From: CAVRUD01 sp963849635
Lineage (GTDB): Bacteria; Chloroflexota; Chloroflexia; Thermomicrobiales; UBA6265
Assembly (NCBI GenBank): GCA_963849635.1
Contig: CAWKIA010000018.1
Location: 744,001-808,000 of the forward strand
Reading direction: 5' to 3'
DNA: 64,000 bases
The notes beneath the pieces were generated by a model. That model was not told the DNA's origin. It worked only from the letters and a program-made list of their open reading frames with translations, and ran no database searches. Shown here in pieces: positions 28,578 to 37,380 of this stretch. The translations under genes and the position numbers were made by a program. How positions within the stretch are numbered: position 1 is the stretch's first letter; each line of letters begins with the position of its first letter.

Positions 28578-28626
28578 CGTTAACGGCCGCGGCCGGCCTC
28601 AATCGGGCCGGCCGCGGCCGTTAACG
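28578..28626. terminator. 21-bp perfect hairpin downstream of the DUF4389 gene
   Basis: Arms 28578-28598 and 28606-28626 are exactly complementary, beginning CGTTAACGGCCGCGG, around the 7-base loop TCAATCG. The structure lies between the DUF4389 stop (28664) and the nadA start, both on the minus strand, and should terminate the former. Confidence 0.75.
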
Positions 28627-28663
28627 CCGGCGGTCTCGCATATTCGGGAACGCCTGCGTGCAG

Positions 28664-29287
28664 CTATGCCGAGCCGAAGGCGGTGCTGGTCGGGGAGGAG
28701 TATTCGGACGGCGGGGCGGGGTCTGGTCCCATCGCGAAAGGCGGGTAGACGTCGGAGAGCAGCATGATGTAGAGCGAGACCCGATAGCTCCAACGGTTGC
28801 AGCCGACCGAGACATCGAAGAGGCTGCGTGGGTAATTACCCGTGAAGAGAATGGCAAACCAGGCGATGATGGTCACGATCGCCCAGAGGATGTTCAGCAA
28901 ATAGACGACGATGAGATGCGGGATGATGAGGAGCCATTTGACGAAGATCTTCCAGCGGGAGAGTTGCTCCGGATAGATCGCGGCGAACCGGATCGGGTAG
29001 GCCTCATCGCCGAACGGTGGGTATTCGTCGCGCATGAGGCCGGCATAGGCGTGGACCCGGGCCGTCCAGCGGAGCGTCATCATCGAGAAGTCCCACAGGC
29101 CCCGTGGGTACTTCCCGGTGAAGAGGATCGCAAACCAAGCGATGAATGAGACAACCACCACGGCGAGGGAGAGGAAATAGAGGATGACAAAGTGCGGAAT
29201 TGCGAGGAGCCACTTGACGAAGATCAGGAGGCGGCTGAGACGATCTGGAAAGGCGACATCGTAGAGCAATTCGCCGGGTTCACCCAT
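28664..29287 (-). CDS. Membrane protein with two DUF4389 repeats
   Basis: A 207-residue protein made of two similar halves. Half one: YDVAFPDRLSRLLIFVKWLL ... AWFAILFTGKYPRGLWDFSM ... RDEYPPF. Half two: AIYPEQLSRWKIFVKWLLII ... AWFAILFTGNYPRSLFDVSV ... SDVYPPF. Each half carries a hydrophobic hairpin followed by a conserved amphipathic segment, the DUF4389 pattern. Function of the family is unknown; it is an inner-membrane protein common in actinobacteria and Chloroflexota. The start has AAGGA upstream. It stands alone between two terminator-like hairpins. Confidence 0.88.
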   Translation of the reverse strand: MGEPGELLYDVAFPDRLSRLLIFVKWLLAIPHFVILYFLSLAVVVVSFIAWFAILFTGKYPRGLWDFSMMTLRWTARVHAYAGLMRDEYPPFGDEAYPIRFAAIYPEQLSRWKIFVKWLLIIPHLIVVYLLNILWAIVTIIAWFAILFTGNYPRSLFDVSVGCNRWSYRVSLYIMLLSDVYPPFAMGPDPAPPSEYSSPTSTAFGSA

Positions 29288-29652
29288 GACGATGGTCCTT
29301 TCGAGGTACGGATGCCATCGGGTAAGAACGAAACAGCCGGTAGAAGTCCGGCGCGGTGGCGTCCTGACCTGATGCGGGGCGTGATCAAAACTCTAGCGGT
29401 CAGGTCGAATATGTCAAGACCCAAACATTCCTAGAGTGCGATGCAAGAATGGAGAGAAGCGGGGCCGCATGACGGATCTGGCCAGTAGTAAGCGAATGGC
29501 AGTCATTTACCTACAGCCCACCTGGCCAAACCTGCAAATGCACCTGATGGCGGCGGTCCGAGCGTGCGCGTCGACCACTCGCCAACTCGGGCACTGGTTG
29601 AACCTGGCGATGGCGAGGGACGAACGGTGGCTAGTGCCGGGGTAAGCACGTG
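29288..29652. other. Intergenic region, no gene recognised
   Basis: The minus-strand DUF4389 promoter should lie at 29290-29420, a more AT-rich stretch. Short open frames here have no coding character that I can support. Confidence 0.45.
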
Positions 29653-29679
29653 GCGGGCCGGGTATCAAACCCGGCCCGC
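29653..29679. terminator. 11-bp hairpin downstream of the third Tat-exported Cys-rich gene
   Basis: Arms GCGGGCCGGGT and ACCCGGCCCGC around ATCAA. It lies 72 bases past the stop of the minus-strand Tat-exported protein and probably ends its transcript. Confidence 0.65.
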
Positions 29680-29750
29680 AATTCCGCACCGTGACCATGC
29701 CCCGGTGGTCGTAGTGGTTGGCATCCGCGTGGAGACGGGTTTCGAACCCG

Positions 29751-30951
29751 CTATGTCGCGCCGCAGACGGGGACGCAGCCCGGTCTGAGGTCGCTTGTTC
29801 CTTGGCACCGGAACCGCGAGCACAAAGGTGGCCGCTTGGGCATTGGCTGTTGCTCGTGCACGTCCTGGGGTGCAGTGCAGTCGGTGGGAAGTGGCGTGGA
29901 CCGCAGTAGCGGAACCCGTCGTTCCCGAACTGGCAGATGCAGTCCGGCGAGCAGGTATTGGAGCCGAGAGGTGCACGTCTGGGCGCAACTCCCATTGGCG
30001 AGGCAGGTGTTCTGGGGCGGCGGGCAGCAAACCCGTTGCACACCGCGGTGGGGCATGCGGTCGTGGTGGTCGTGGTCGTCGGAGCCTGAGTGGTGGTTGT
30101 CGTGGTCGGCGCCTGCGTCGTGGTCGTGGTCGTCGGTCGTCGGTCGTCGGTCGTGAGTCGTGTGCGCTGAGTCGTCGTGGTGGTGGTGGTGCCGTTGAGT
30201 CGTCGTGGTGGTGGTCGTCGTTGGCCGCTGGGTAGTCGTGGTTGTCGTGGTCGTCGGCGCAGCAGTGGTCGTGGTGGTTGTCGTCGGTACCGCCGTCGTG
30301 GTCGTCGTCGACGTGGTCGTCGGCCCGGCGGTGGTGGTAGCGGTCGGGGTGCAAGCAATGAGCGAGGTGCACAGCCTGACCGGTGCTCGGTCCGAGAGCT
30401 GTGCACAGCGAGAACGGCCCAGACCGGCACAGTCGGCATCGCATGTGCAAAGCCCTGTTCGCTCAGTGCCAGCACCAGCGCACAAGTCCACGCCCGCTGG
30501 GATGCGACAAACAAGCCGGCGCAGCCGGTGCAGGGGTCTGATGGAGCATGGGCTGACGCATACGCCGCCGATCCGCGGTAGTGAACAGCGGGCACGGCGG
30601 AGGCGTCGTGGTGGTCGTGGTCGTGGCACAGACGCCGGACGGACCGACTACCTGTCCGGGCGGGCAGGCGACCGTGGCGATGGTGCCGCACTCACCGGCT
30701 GGGCGGCAGCGGGAGTTGATGATCGTGCCGGTGATCGGATTGGTGTAAACGCAGCAGACGCAGCCGGGCTTGCAACTCCCCGGGTTGGTTGCGCACAGCT
30801 GGATGCCGCAGTAGGTTTGCGTGACCTGGGCGCCAGCGCCCCGGGCTCCGAAGAGACCCGCCCCGAGGGCGGCAACCGCGCCGAGGAGGCCTCGGCGGGT
30901 CTTTGGCGTGGCGAATGAGCGGGCGAGGCGGTCAAAGGAGCGTGGGTCCAC
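29751..30951 (-). CDS. Tat-exported Cys-rich protein with Thr-rich linker, third family member, several frameshifts
   Basis: Starts at GTG 30951 after AGGAGAG: MDPRSFDRLARSFATPKTRR, then GLLGAVAALGAGLFGARG, a Tat signal with cleavage near GAGAQ. The shared module is CGIQLCATNPGSCKPGCVCC, YTNPITG, NSRCRPAGEC. The reading frame changes near 30560 and several more times. The Thr-rich linker is readable around 30150-30360. The C-terminus assembles from three frames as a Cys-rich domain with VCCPPPQNTCLANGSCAQTC, TCSPDCICQFGNDGFRYCG, CTSNSQCPSGHLC and GCVPVCGAT before the stop at 29751. The breaks fall partly in repetitive ACC/GTGG tracts where sequencing error is likely. Extracellular, function unknown. 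Confidence 0.65.
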
Positions 30952-31171
30952 CCGAACTCTCCTTGATTCTTCAGTTGTCGCGGCCACCAAACCGCATGGA
31001 TACCGCCACTCTAGAGTACCGATCGGGCCAGGTCAATCGGACGGCAACGTCCATTCGGCCCATTACTCCTCCTTGACTTTCACTCCAACACCGCTATCGT
31101 GAGCGGTGGAATCCCATACAACCTATGCACCTCCTCGTTGATTGCCGATACGTCTGGCCCGGAGGCTGTAC

Positions 31172-31870
31172 ATGCGTGGTCACGCCGTTCGCTGCCTCAT
31201 AGCGAGCCTTCTGCTGGCAGGCTCATTTGCCAGCGCAATTCCCACTGTTGCCCAGGACTCCGACGGGCCGCTCAGCGGCGCGGAAACGGACTGGATCGGC
31301 GTGCCTCCGCCTGAGGATTGCACGGTGGATCCGATCACAGCTGAGGAGTATGTCGACGTACTGCAAACGGATACGTCCGAGTCGACAAATGAGGACCTTA
31401 CCATTCAGATTCCGAGCGAAGACGATCTGCCGGAGGGTGGTCCGGCCGACGACGATACCGTCGCCGGCATCTCGGCGACCCTCTGGGAGTCTACTGCCTG
31501 CCTCAACGGTGGAGACTTTGCGAGGTTCTTGGCGCTGATGACCCCGTCCGGCGTGCAGTTCTTCTTGATGAGCATCCTGGAAGGGCTGGGACGGGCTCCT
31601 GGGCCGTTCACAGACGAAGAGCTCACCCAATACGAAGCCAACTTCACTAGTCTCGTGGCAGAGGAGCCAGAACCTTCTCCAATCGATGAGCGTTCGAGCA
31701 TCGACGAGATCAGGGACGTCCGTGTGCTGAACAATGACCAGGTTCTGGCAGTCGTAGACGGCAGGATTGGAGACGTTGAGGCGATCTATGCCGTATTCAC
31801 GCTCGACGACGATCACTGGCTAATCGACGTGATCGGGGTCATCGGCGAGCTTCCAGACATCGCGTTTTAG
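31172..31870 (+). CDS. Secreted hypothetical protein, possibly with an NTF2/SnoaL-like domain
   Basis: A 232-residue protein with a Sec signal peptide (MRGHAVRCLIASLLLAGSFA, cleavage near TVAQ). The mature N-terminus includes GVPPPEDCTVDPITAEEYVD and a later Cys, then a helical segment GGDFARFLALMTPSGVQFFL and a beta-rich end LAVVDGRIGDVEAIYAVFTL, DDDHWLIDVIG. That end resembles the last strands of NTF2-like domains found in many secreted Chloroflexota proteins, but I cannot name a family. ATG 31172 has GGAGG nine bases upstream. Divergent from the third Tat gene, with about 220 bases between. Confidence 0.7.
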   Translation: MRGHAVRCLIASLLLAGSFASAIPTVAQDSDGPLSGAETDWIGVPPPEDCTVDPITAEEYVDVLQTDTSESTNEDLTIQIPSEDDLPEGGPADDDTVAGISATLWESTACLNGGDFARFLALMTPSGVQFFLMSILEGLGRAPGPFTDEELTQYEANFTSLVAEEPEPSPIDERSSIDEIRDVRVLNNDQVLAVVDGRIGDVEAIYAVFTLDDDHWLIDVIGVIGELPDIAF

Positions 31871-31882
31871 TGTCGTTCTTGA

Positions 31883-32581
31883 CTACGAATGAGGCGTGGC
31901 CCCGATGACCGGAGTGGCGGCGGGAGTCGCCCTTACCCGTTCCTCGCCCGGCTGATACAACCAGTAAAGGTTGTCGCCGCCGAGCAGGCTAGTGTCGTAT
32001 TTCAAGCGCATCACCAGGGCATCGGCGGGAACAACCATGAGGACATTGCCCGTGACCTGATCGCCGGAACCGAGGCTACCGGCGATCAGAGCATCGCCGG
32101 TGCGGATGTTCTTCTCGTCGTCGTAGTTCTCGCCCGCGACGACATCTCGCGCACTCCAGTAATAGGAGTTGAAGTTCTTCGCATCGCCAGAGGTGTTTTG
32201 GATTGTGACATCGAGAATCAGGAAGACGAATCCTTGGTCCGGCGCGGTGCCGGCGATGCTGCCGCTGCGGGATACACTATTAAGCGTGACGGCCAATCCG
32301 TCCCCTTCGACGGTCGCGCCAATCGGGGCGGGATTGGAGGCGGACCCGACATTTTCGGCCGAATCAGGTTCGACAACCGGCGTGCCGTTCGGCCCGAGGG
32401 CTGCGCGAAGCCGGTCCGGCTCGTCGTCGTCGCGATCGAGGAAATCGACTACCGGGCCCGGAAACAAGATGACCAGGCCGGACCCGATCGTCAGAAGCAC
32501 GCAGCAGCCGAGCAGGACCGCCATCAGTCCGACTCCGACCGGGCCGCAGCCTACCCGGGCGTGGGTAATCTCATCACTCAC
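31883..32581 (-). CDS. Membrane-anchored DUF4352-domain protein
   Basis: A 232-residue protein with one N-terminal membrane helix (GVGLMAVLLGCCVLLTIGSG) after a short cytoplasmic start, and an extracellular beta-sandwich. The DUF4352 pattern is PIGATVEGDGLAVTLNSVSR ... FVFLILDVTIQNTSGDAKNF ... GDQVTGNVLMVVPADAL. Such domains are found on surface lipoproteins and are often near metal or stress genes; binding partner unknown. GTG start at 32581. It is convergent with the preceding secreted protein gene, 12 bases between the stops. Confidence 0.78.
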   Translation of the reverse strand: MSDEITHARVGCGPVGVGLMAVLLGCCVLLTIGSGLVILFPGPVVDFLDRDDDEPDRLRAALGPNGTPVVEPDSAENVGSASNPAPIGATVEGDGLAVTLNSVSRSGSIAGTAPDQGFVFLILDVTIQNTSGDAKNFNSYYWSARDVVAGENYDDEKNIRTGDALIAGSLGSGDQVTGNVLMVVPADALVMRLKYDTSLLGGDNLYWLYQPGEERVRATPAATPVIGATPHS

Positions 32582-33019
32582 GAATCCTCATCCTCCGCTG
32601 TTCGTCGCAGAGGATGGTAGCCGGTTCTTCGGGGCAAGAACCGGGCGGTAATGCGTACTGCGCCACAGGAAGGTGCATCAGATCAAGAATGAAACGGCGT
32701 GGAGAGCACTCCCCTTTCCCTGCTCTCTGATTCGGCCGGGAAAAGGGATGATTCGTCGGGCGACCGTCTCGCCCCAGCGTCCCGCGACCCTACCGTCATC
32801 CTGAGCTTGCGAAGGATCTTGGCGCGTCAGCGCCTTCTTGCTCGTTGGAGGACGCCGGGCGCCGCATCCACTACTTGGCGACCGGGTCGGAGGCAAAGGC
32901 CGCGCGGCGGCCAAGATCCTTCGCAAGCTCAGGATGACGATGGTGCTGGGGATGTCGAGACTCCCCCTTCCCGTTGCCGCAGCGGGACGGGGGCGGAGGG
33001 TCAGCGAACCATTCATTTC
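32582..33019. other. Intergenic region carrying a large inverted repeat
   Basis: Apart from the inverted repeat at 32794-32939, described separately, and the likely promoter of the DUF4352 gene near 32590-32650, I see nothing coding. A GGCGGTAATGCG stretch gives no persuasive start. Confidence 0.45.
32794..32939. repeat. 30-nt perfect inverted repeat with an 86-nt spacer
   Basis: The left arm (32794-32823) begins CGTCATCCTGAGCTTGCG and the right arm (32910-32939) is its exact reverse complement, ending CAAGCTCAGGATGACG. The spacer has no gene. The size fits a small non-autonomous element or a REP-like intergenic repeat; no target duplication was recognised. Confidence 0.8.
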
Positions 33020-34096
33020 CTACGACGGATCGGTCGCCAGTGGCAACTTGACCGGCTGACCCGAGCGCGACGAGTGGTAGACGGCCAGGATGATCTCCAG
33101 GCTCTTACGAGCCTCAACACCGGTGACCGCCGGGGCGCGATCCTCGAGGATTGCCTGGAGGAAGTCCTGAAGTTGGAGGGCGTGGAAGCTAGGGAAGCCG
33201 GGTTTGCCGGTTTCGGCCTCGGCCCAACCAGCGCGCTGGTCGATCTCTCCAGGAATGGTCCAGACGTCGTTGATGCCCTGGTTGCCCTCCGGCGACTCGT
33301 CAACCGAGACCGTGGCGCCGCTGGAGCCGTGGATGGCGACCCGGAAGCCAAACGGTGGGTCAAACGTTGAAGCAGCAGTGATCGTGGCGAGACCGCCACT
33401 CTCAAAGACGAGGGTTGCGACGGCCGTGTCCTCGACGTCGATGTAGTCACCGTGGCGCAACGTCGCCATCCGGCCGACGACCTCGACGCAGGGCCCCATG
33501 AACCACTGCAGCTGGTCGATCATGTGGACCGTCTGATTCATCAAGATGCCGCCGCCCTCGGCGGCCCATGTACCGCGCCAGGGATCGGAGCCGAAGTAGG
33601 CTTCCGAGCGCCAGAGCTTGCCGGTGCACTCGCCCAGGGTGGGTGTGCCGAGCTGACCGGCATCTATCGCCTTGCGCATCCGCTGGGCGGCCGGCCAGAA
33701 GCGGCGCTGGAAGATGACGCCGAACTTGACCCCGGCCTCATCGGCGGCGGCGATCATCCGGTCGGCGTCCTTCAGGCTAATCGAAACGGGCTTTTCGCAG
33801 ATGACGTGGACGCCCGCGTTCGCCACCGCCACAACCAGATCGGCATGGCTGGGATGTGGCGTGCAGACGCTGACCGCGTCGACCTCGCCACTCTTGAGCA
33901 TTTCCATCGGATCGGAGAAGACACGGGGGACGCCGTACTCGGCGGCGAAGGCCTCGGCCCGTTCGACCTGACCATCGCAGACGGCCGCGAAGCGCGACTC
34001 TGGCAGGTTTGCAAAGGCCTTGGCGTGGAGCGGCGCGATCTTGCCGCAGCCGATGATGCCGGTCCGGACGACTCCCGTTGGGGTAGCAGCGCACAT
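33020..34096 (-). CDS. Gfo/Idh/MocA-family oxidoreductase
   Basis: NAD(P)-dependent sugar or inositol oxidoreductase, 358 residues. The Rossmann motif RTGIIGCGKIAPLHAKAFAN is at the start, followed by the family motif VICEKPVSISLKDADRMIAA containing the EKP catalytic Lys, and the C-terminal domain DPWRGTWAAEGGGILMNQTV ... HMIDQLQWF with the conserved GG(x)xxxxxxHxxD. The start at 34096 follows directly on the stop of the TIM-barrel gene. The pair likely acts in one sugar-conversion pathway, a common gene arrangement. Confidence 0.92.
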   Translation of the reverse strand: MCAATPTGVVRTGIIGCGKIAPLHAKAFANLPESRFAAVCDGQVERAEAFAAEYGVPRVFSDPMEMLKSGEVDAVSVCTPHPSHADLVVAVANAGVHVICEKPVSISLKDADRMIAAADEAGVKFGVIFQRRFWPAAQRMRKAIDAGQLGTPTLGECTGKLWRSEAYFGSDPWRGTWAAEGGGILMNQTVHMIDQLQWFMGPCVEVVGRMATLRHGDYIDVEDTAVATLVFESGGLATITAASTFDPPFGFRVAIHGSSGATVSVDESPEGNQGINDVWTIPGEIDQRAGWAEAETGKPGFPSFHALQLQDFLQAILEDRAPAVTGVEARKSLEIILAVYHSSRSGQPVKLPLATDPS

Positions 34097-34098
34097 GG

Positions 34099-35091
34099 TT
34101 AGGCGGTTCCTTTGCTCTCGGTGGCGGTCGGTCGGATCGGCTCGACGACAGTTTTGCTCGGGTCGGGCAGGATGAGACGATTGAGGTACTCGGCGGCCCA
34201 GGCGGCGCCATTCAGGCCCGGGCATAAGGGATCTTCGTTCTCGATCGCGACGATCCCGTCATAGCCAACATCGCGCAGGGCGGAGAAGACCTCTGCCCAC
34301 GGTACTGAACCGAGGCCGGGCAGGCGGTAGCGCCACCAGTCGTTGCCGAGGATGCCCTGACGGGCAAGGCGGGCCGGCATGACCTCGCAGTCCTTGCCGT
34401 CGACATGGTAGATGCGATCGCCGAACTCGCGGATGACATCGCCCTGGTTGGGGATGTGGAGCCAGACCAGGTGAGACGGGTCAAAGCTCAGGCCAAGCGC
34501 CTTCGATGGCACAGCCTCGAACATCTTCTCCCACATGAACGGGGAGTGGGCGATGTTTCCTTCCGGCCCGCCCCGGCCGGCCGTCTCGAACGCGATCCTG
34601 ATGCCCTTGCTCTCGGCGTAGTCGGCGATGGGGCCGTAGACCTCGGTAAAGATGGCGATGTTGTCGCCGATCTTGTTGGAGGAATGCCTACCGCCGACGC
34701 CGGGCAGTCCGGAGAAGTTCATTCCGAACGATGAACCGGCAAACGTCACAACTGTATCGAGACCCAGCACATGCGCGGCGTCGATGCACTGGCGCATCAG
34801 GGCGATGCGCGAGGCCCGTAGGTCGAGGTCAGCGGAAAGCAGATTGACCATCGGGGCGAGAGAGACGACCTTGACGCCCGAGTCCCCCAGCGCATCCTCG
34901 ACGATCCCCGGCCCATCTCTGACGATGGCTTCGAGATCGAGGTGCCCTCCATATGAAGCACCGCCGATCTTGGGATAGCCGGGACCGACGTTGACCTCCA
35001 GCGCATAGATCCCGTGTGCGGCGCACCAGCGCACGAGATCGGGAAACGGTATCGGCTCCAAGCCGACGAGCGTAGAGACACCGATTTGCAC
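34099..35091 (-). CDS. Sugar phosphate isomerase/epimerase (xylose-isomerase-like TIM barrel)
   Basis: A 330-residue member of the AP-endonuclease-2/xylose-isomerase-like barrel. Features: MQIGVSTLVGLEPIPFPDLV, HGIYALEVN, GIRIAFETAGRGGPEGNIAH (metal-ligand Glu), GLSFDPSHLVW, RIYHVDGKDCE and IVAIENEDP, the typical order of metal ligands E, D/H, D, H and E. GTG start 35091. It precedes the Gfo/Idh/MocA gene with a 2-base gap and is surely co-transcribed. The substrate is probably an inositol or keto-sugar. Confidence 0.9.
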   Translation of the reverse strand: MQIGVSTLVGLEPIPFPDLVRWCAAHGIYALEVNVGPGYPKIGGASYGGHLDLEAIVRDGPGIVEDALGDSGVKVVSLAPMVNLLSADLDLRASRIALMRQCIDAAHVLGLDTVVTFAGSSFGMNFSGLPGVGGRHSSNKIGDNIAIFTEVYGPIADYAESKGIRIAFETAGRGGPEGNIAHSPFMWEKMFEAVPSKALGLSFDPSHLVWLHIPNQGDVIREFGDRIYHVDGKDCEVMPARLARQGILGNDWWRYRLPGLGSVPWAEVFSALRDVGYDGIVAIENEDPLCPGLNGAAWAAEYLNRLILPDPSKTVVEPIRPTATESKGTA

Positions 35092-35171
35092 GCCTGAACC
35101 CTCCGACTGCCGACGATGCGTTAACGACGGCGCGCATCATACGGCAGCCGGCCGGGTTGCGGGTGAGCCTC

Positions 35172-35483
35172 TTACTCCTTGCGGTAGTCGGCACGCAGCG
35201 GCGTCCACACAGTGAACTCGCGTGGCCCAATCAGGAGTTCGGGCAGGGCATCGTGATATGCCTGCCGATAGGGGCGGCTAAGCTGGTGGTTGAGGACGTC
35301 GTCGTGATCCTCCCACGTTTCTAGAAGAAGAAAGCGGTTCTCGTTCTCCGCGTCCCGTTGCAGGATCGCGTTGTGGAACATCGGCTCCTCGCGCATGGCG
35401 TCAAGGACGCCGTTGAGTAGGTTAAGGAATCGCTCTCGCTGATCGGGCACCACGTCGAAATGGATGAGATAGGTCACGGCCAT
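35172..35483 (-). CDS. ABM-domain putative monooxygenase (antibiotic biosynthesis monooxygenase/YgiN-like)
   Basis: A 103-residue ferredoxin-like dimeric alpha-beta barrel domain: MAVTYLIHFDVVPDQRERFL, AMREEPMFHNAILQRDAENE, NRFLLLETWEDHDDVLNHQL. This is the ABM pattern seen in YgiN and heme-degrading relatives. The start is chosen at 35483 because GGGAGGATC precedes it. It lies upstream of the sugar-enzyme pair but is separated by 80 bases. Role uncertain: quinol oxidation or stress defence are family possibilities. Confidence 0.85.
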   Translation of the reverse strand: MAVTYLIHFDVVPDQRERFLNLLNGVLDAMREEPMFHNAILQRDAENENRFLLLETWEDHDDVLNHQLSRPYRQAYHDALPELLIGPREFTVWTPLRADYRKE

Positions 35484-35611
35484 AGTTGATCCTCCCTTCT
35501 GCTGGAGGCGTGGGCAACAGATTCGCCTCACGTTCGACAACGATAGTCGGGCGGACGGCGGAATAGCCATTACTTCAGACGTCATGCATTGAAGATACGC
35601 GGAATCTTGAT

Positions 35612-37123
35612 CTACGAGAGGCGTTCGATCAGTTCGCGGATGCCGCCGAACAGGCCGGGGTTATCTTCCGCGGTGATCCCGCCTGACCAGACATACCCCG
35701 TGACGATTGACCCTTCCTGGTCGAACCTCACCGGCCACCAGGCCATGCCCTCGATCACCGTGACCTCGCCGGTGATTTCGATCTCCGTGCCTTCAGTCAG
35801 TAGTGCGATGCTGGCGGCGGACGTTCCCGGGTCTTCCCGTACCTGCAACTCCTCGACGACGACCCGGGCGTCAGCCCCGGCTTCCAGCTGCGGCTCCCGG
35901 CCGAGCAACCCGTCAGGGCCATCCTGGGAGAGGATGCCGAGCGCCAGGAGAACGTTTGCCAGCGCGACCGCGGCGGTCAGCCGCCAGAGACCGCTGCGGA
36001 GCCAGCCGGTACGGCGGGCAGCCCGGCCACCGAGGCGATAGACCTGGGTATGGAGCGGTCGGCGGCCGTCAGCGTGGACGACGGTCCGCGATTGAGCCGG
36101 TGGAGAGAGTCTGGTCGGGGGCGGAACGGGCCGGTGCTTTTCGGCCGGCGCTCCCCAGGGGACCTCGTCCAGGCCGATCGGAGCAGTTTTTGAGCCACGT
36201 TCCCCGCCCATAGCATCGACCGCGCCGCGGAAAATGTTCGCGAACGTGACCGTGCCGGTGAAGCGCTCCGTGGGGTTCTTGGCGAGAGCCCAGAGGACGA
36301 CCTCGTCGATGCCCGTGGTCAGTCCCAGGTCGCGCCGTGCTTTCGATGGCGGCACGGGATCACGCTCGATGTGGGCACGAATGACATCGTTTTTGATTTC
36401 GCTCTGGCTCTCGGCCAGGAAGGGAGGCTGCCCGGTGAGGAGTTCGTAGACGACGCAGCCAAGGGCGTAGACATCGGCGGACCGCTCGACCGGGTCGCCG
36501 GCCGCCTGCTCCGGAGAGAGGTAGGCGGCGGTGCCGAAGGTGGTACCGCCGATCAACTCCTGCGTGCTGCCGGCTGGCTGGGCAAGTCCGAAGTCAATCA
36601 GCTTGATCAGGCCGTCCGGCGTCAGGAGAAGGTTCTGCGGCTTGACGTCGAGGTGGACCAGCTTGCGCTCATGGACGTGTTCCAACGCGGCGGCGATCTG
36701 GTCGAGGAGATCGGCGACCTCGGCGGGCGGCAGGGCGCCCCGGTCGGCGATGACGTCTTTCACCGAGCGGCCTGGGATGTACTCCAGCACCGCCCAGGGC
36801 GACTCGCCGTCGTCGAGCAGATCGTAGACTTTGCCGACATTGGGGTGGTCGAGGAAGGCCATTCGCCGGATCTCCTGGCGAAATCTGGCCCGGGTTTCAG
36901 GGTTATCGCGGTACTCGGCCCGCAGGGTTTTTAGGGCGACATCGCGCCGAGTCTTCAGATCACGGCCGCGATAGACAATGGCCATGCCGCCCTGGCCGAG
37001 TGGAGCCTGGAGATCAACGGTGTAGCGCCGAGCGATGGTGACACTGGCGCCATCACTGGCGGAGTCGACCGGCTGCTCGGGCTCGTCTGGCTGGTTTGGT
37101 CGGTTTGGTGTGGCAAGTTGCAT
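35612..37123 (-). CDS. Membrane Ser/Thr protein kinase with C-terminal SH3-like domain
   Basis: A 503-residue bacterial Hanks-type kinase. From the N-terminus: Gly-rich loop PLGQGGMAIVYRGRD, ATP-binding Lys in VALKTLRAEYR, catalytic loop LVHLDVKPQNLLL, DFGLAQ, activation segment TTFGTAAYLSPEQAAGDP. The catalytic loop reads HLD rather than HRD. A Pro-rich linker and one membrane helix near residue 400 (LWRLTAAVALANVLLALGIL) lead to an extracellular bacterial-SH3-like domain (VVVEELQVREDPGTSAASIA ... WWPVRFDQEGSIVTGYV). PASTA repeats are absent. The SH3 region may sense wall fragments. The start at 37123 is supported by GGAG upstream and by the kinase domain beginning soon after. Confidence 0.93.
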   Translation of the reverse strand: MQLATPNRPNQPDEPEQPVDSASDGASVTIARRYTVDLQAPLGQGGMAIVYRGRDLKTRRDVALKTLRAEYRDNPETRARFRQEIRRMAFLDHPNVGKVYDLLDDGESPWAVLEYIPGRSVKDVIADRGALPPAEVADLLDQIAAALEHVHERKLVHLDVKPQNLLLTPDGLIKLIDFGLAQPAGSTQELIGGTTFGTAAYLSPEQAAGDPVERSADVYALGCVVYELLTGQPPFLAESQSEIKNDVIRAHIERDPVPPSKARRDLGLTTGIDEVVLWALAKNPTERFTGTVTFANIFRGAVDAMGGERGSKTAPIGLDEVPWGAPAEKHRPVPPPTRLSPPAQSRTVVHADGRRPLHTQVYRLGGRAARRTGWLRSGLWRLTAAVALANVLLALGILSQDGPDGLLGREPQLEAGADARVVVEELQVREDPGTSAASIALLTEGTEIEITGEVTVIEGMAWWPVRFDQEGSIVTGYVWSGGITAEDNPGLFGGIRELIERLS

Positions 37124-37221
37124 CGCCGGGACTCCGCCTCTCCTGACCACACGCTGGTCGAGCCTGCGGGGCGCCGGACGCGAGAGCGCTTGTATCGGAC
37201 CAGGGTACCAAAGTGCAGGGC

Positions 37222-37263
37222 TGGCGTCCGGCGTCCGGCGTTCGGTGTTCGGTGTTCGGCGTC
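37222..37263. repeat. Short imperfect tandem repeat, unit GGCGTCCGGCGTTCGGTGTTC-like
   Basis: Six to seven near-identical hexamer units (GGCGTC/GGCGTT/GGTGTT with C) in a row, in the 257-base divergent gap between the kinase and the sulfite-oxidase-like gene. The rest of that gap shows no gene. Confidence 0.55.
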
Positions 37264-37380
37264 CGCTCTGTGCAGTGGGCGAGACTATACTGGCGAGAGC
37301 GCCTGGGGCGTGGAGTTGGCCTATTGCCGGGCGCCAATGATGTTCCCTGTATAGATCCGCTCTTCGGAGGCTCGGTCTCG

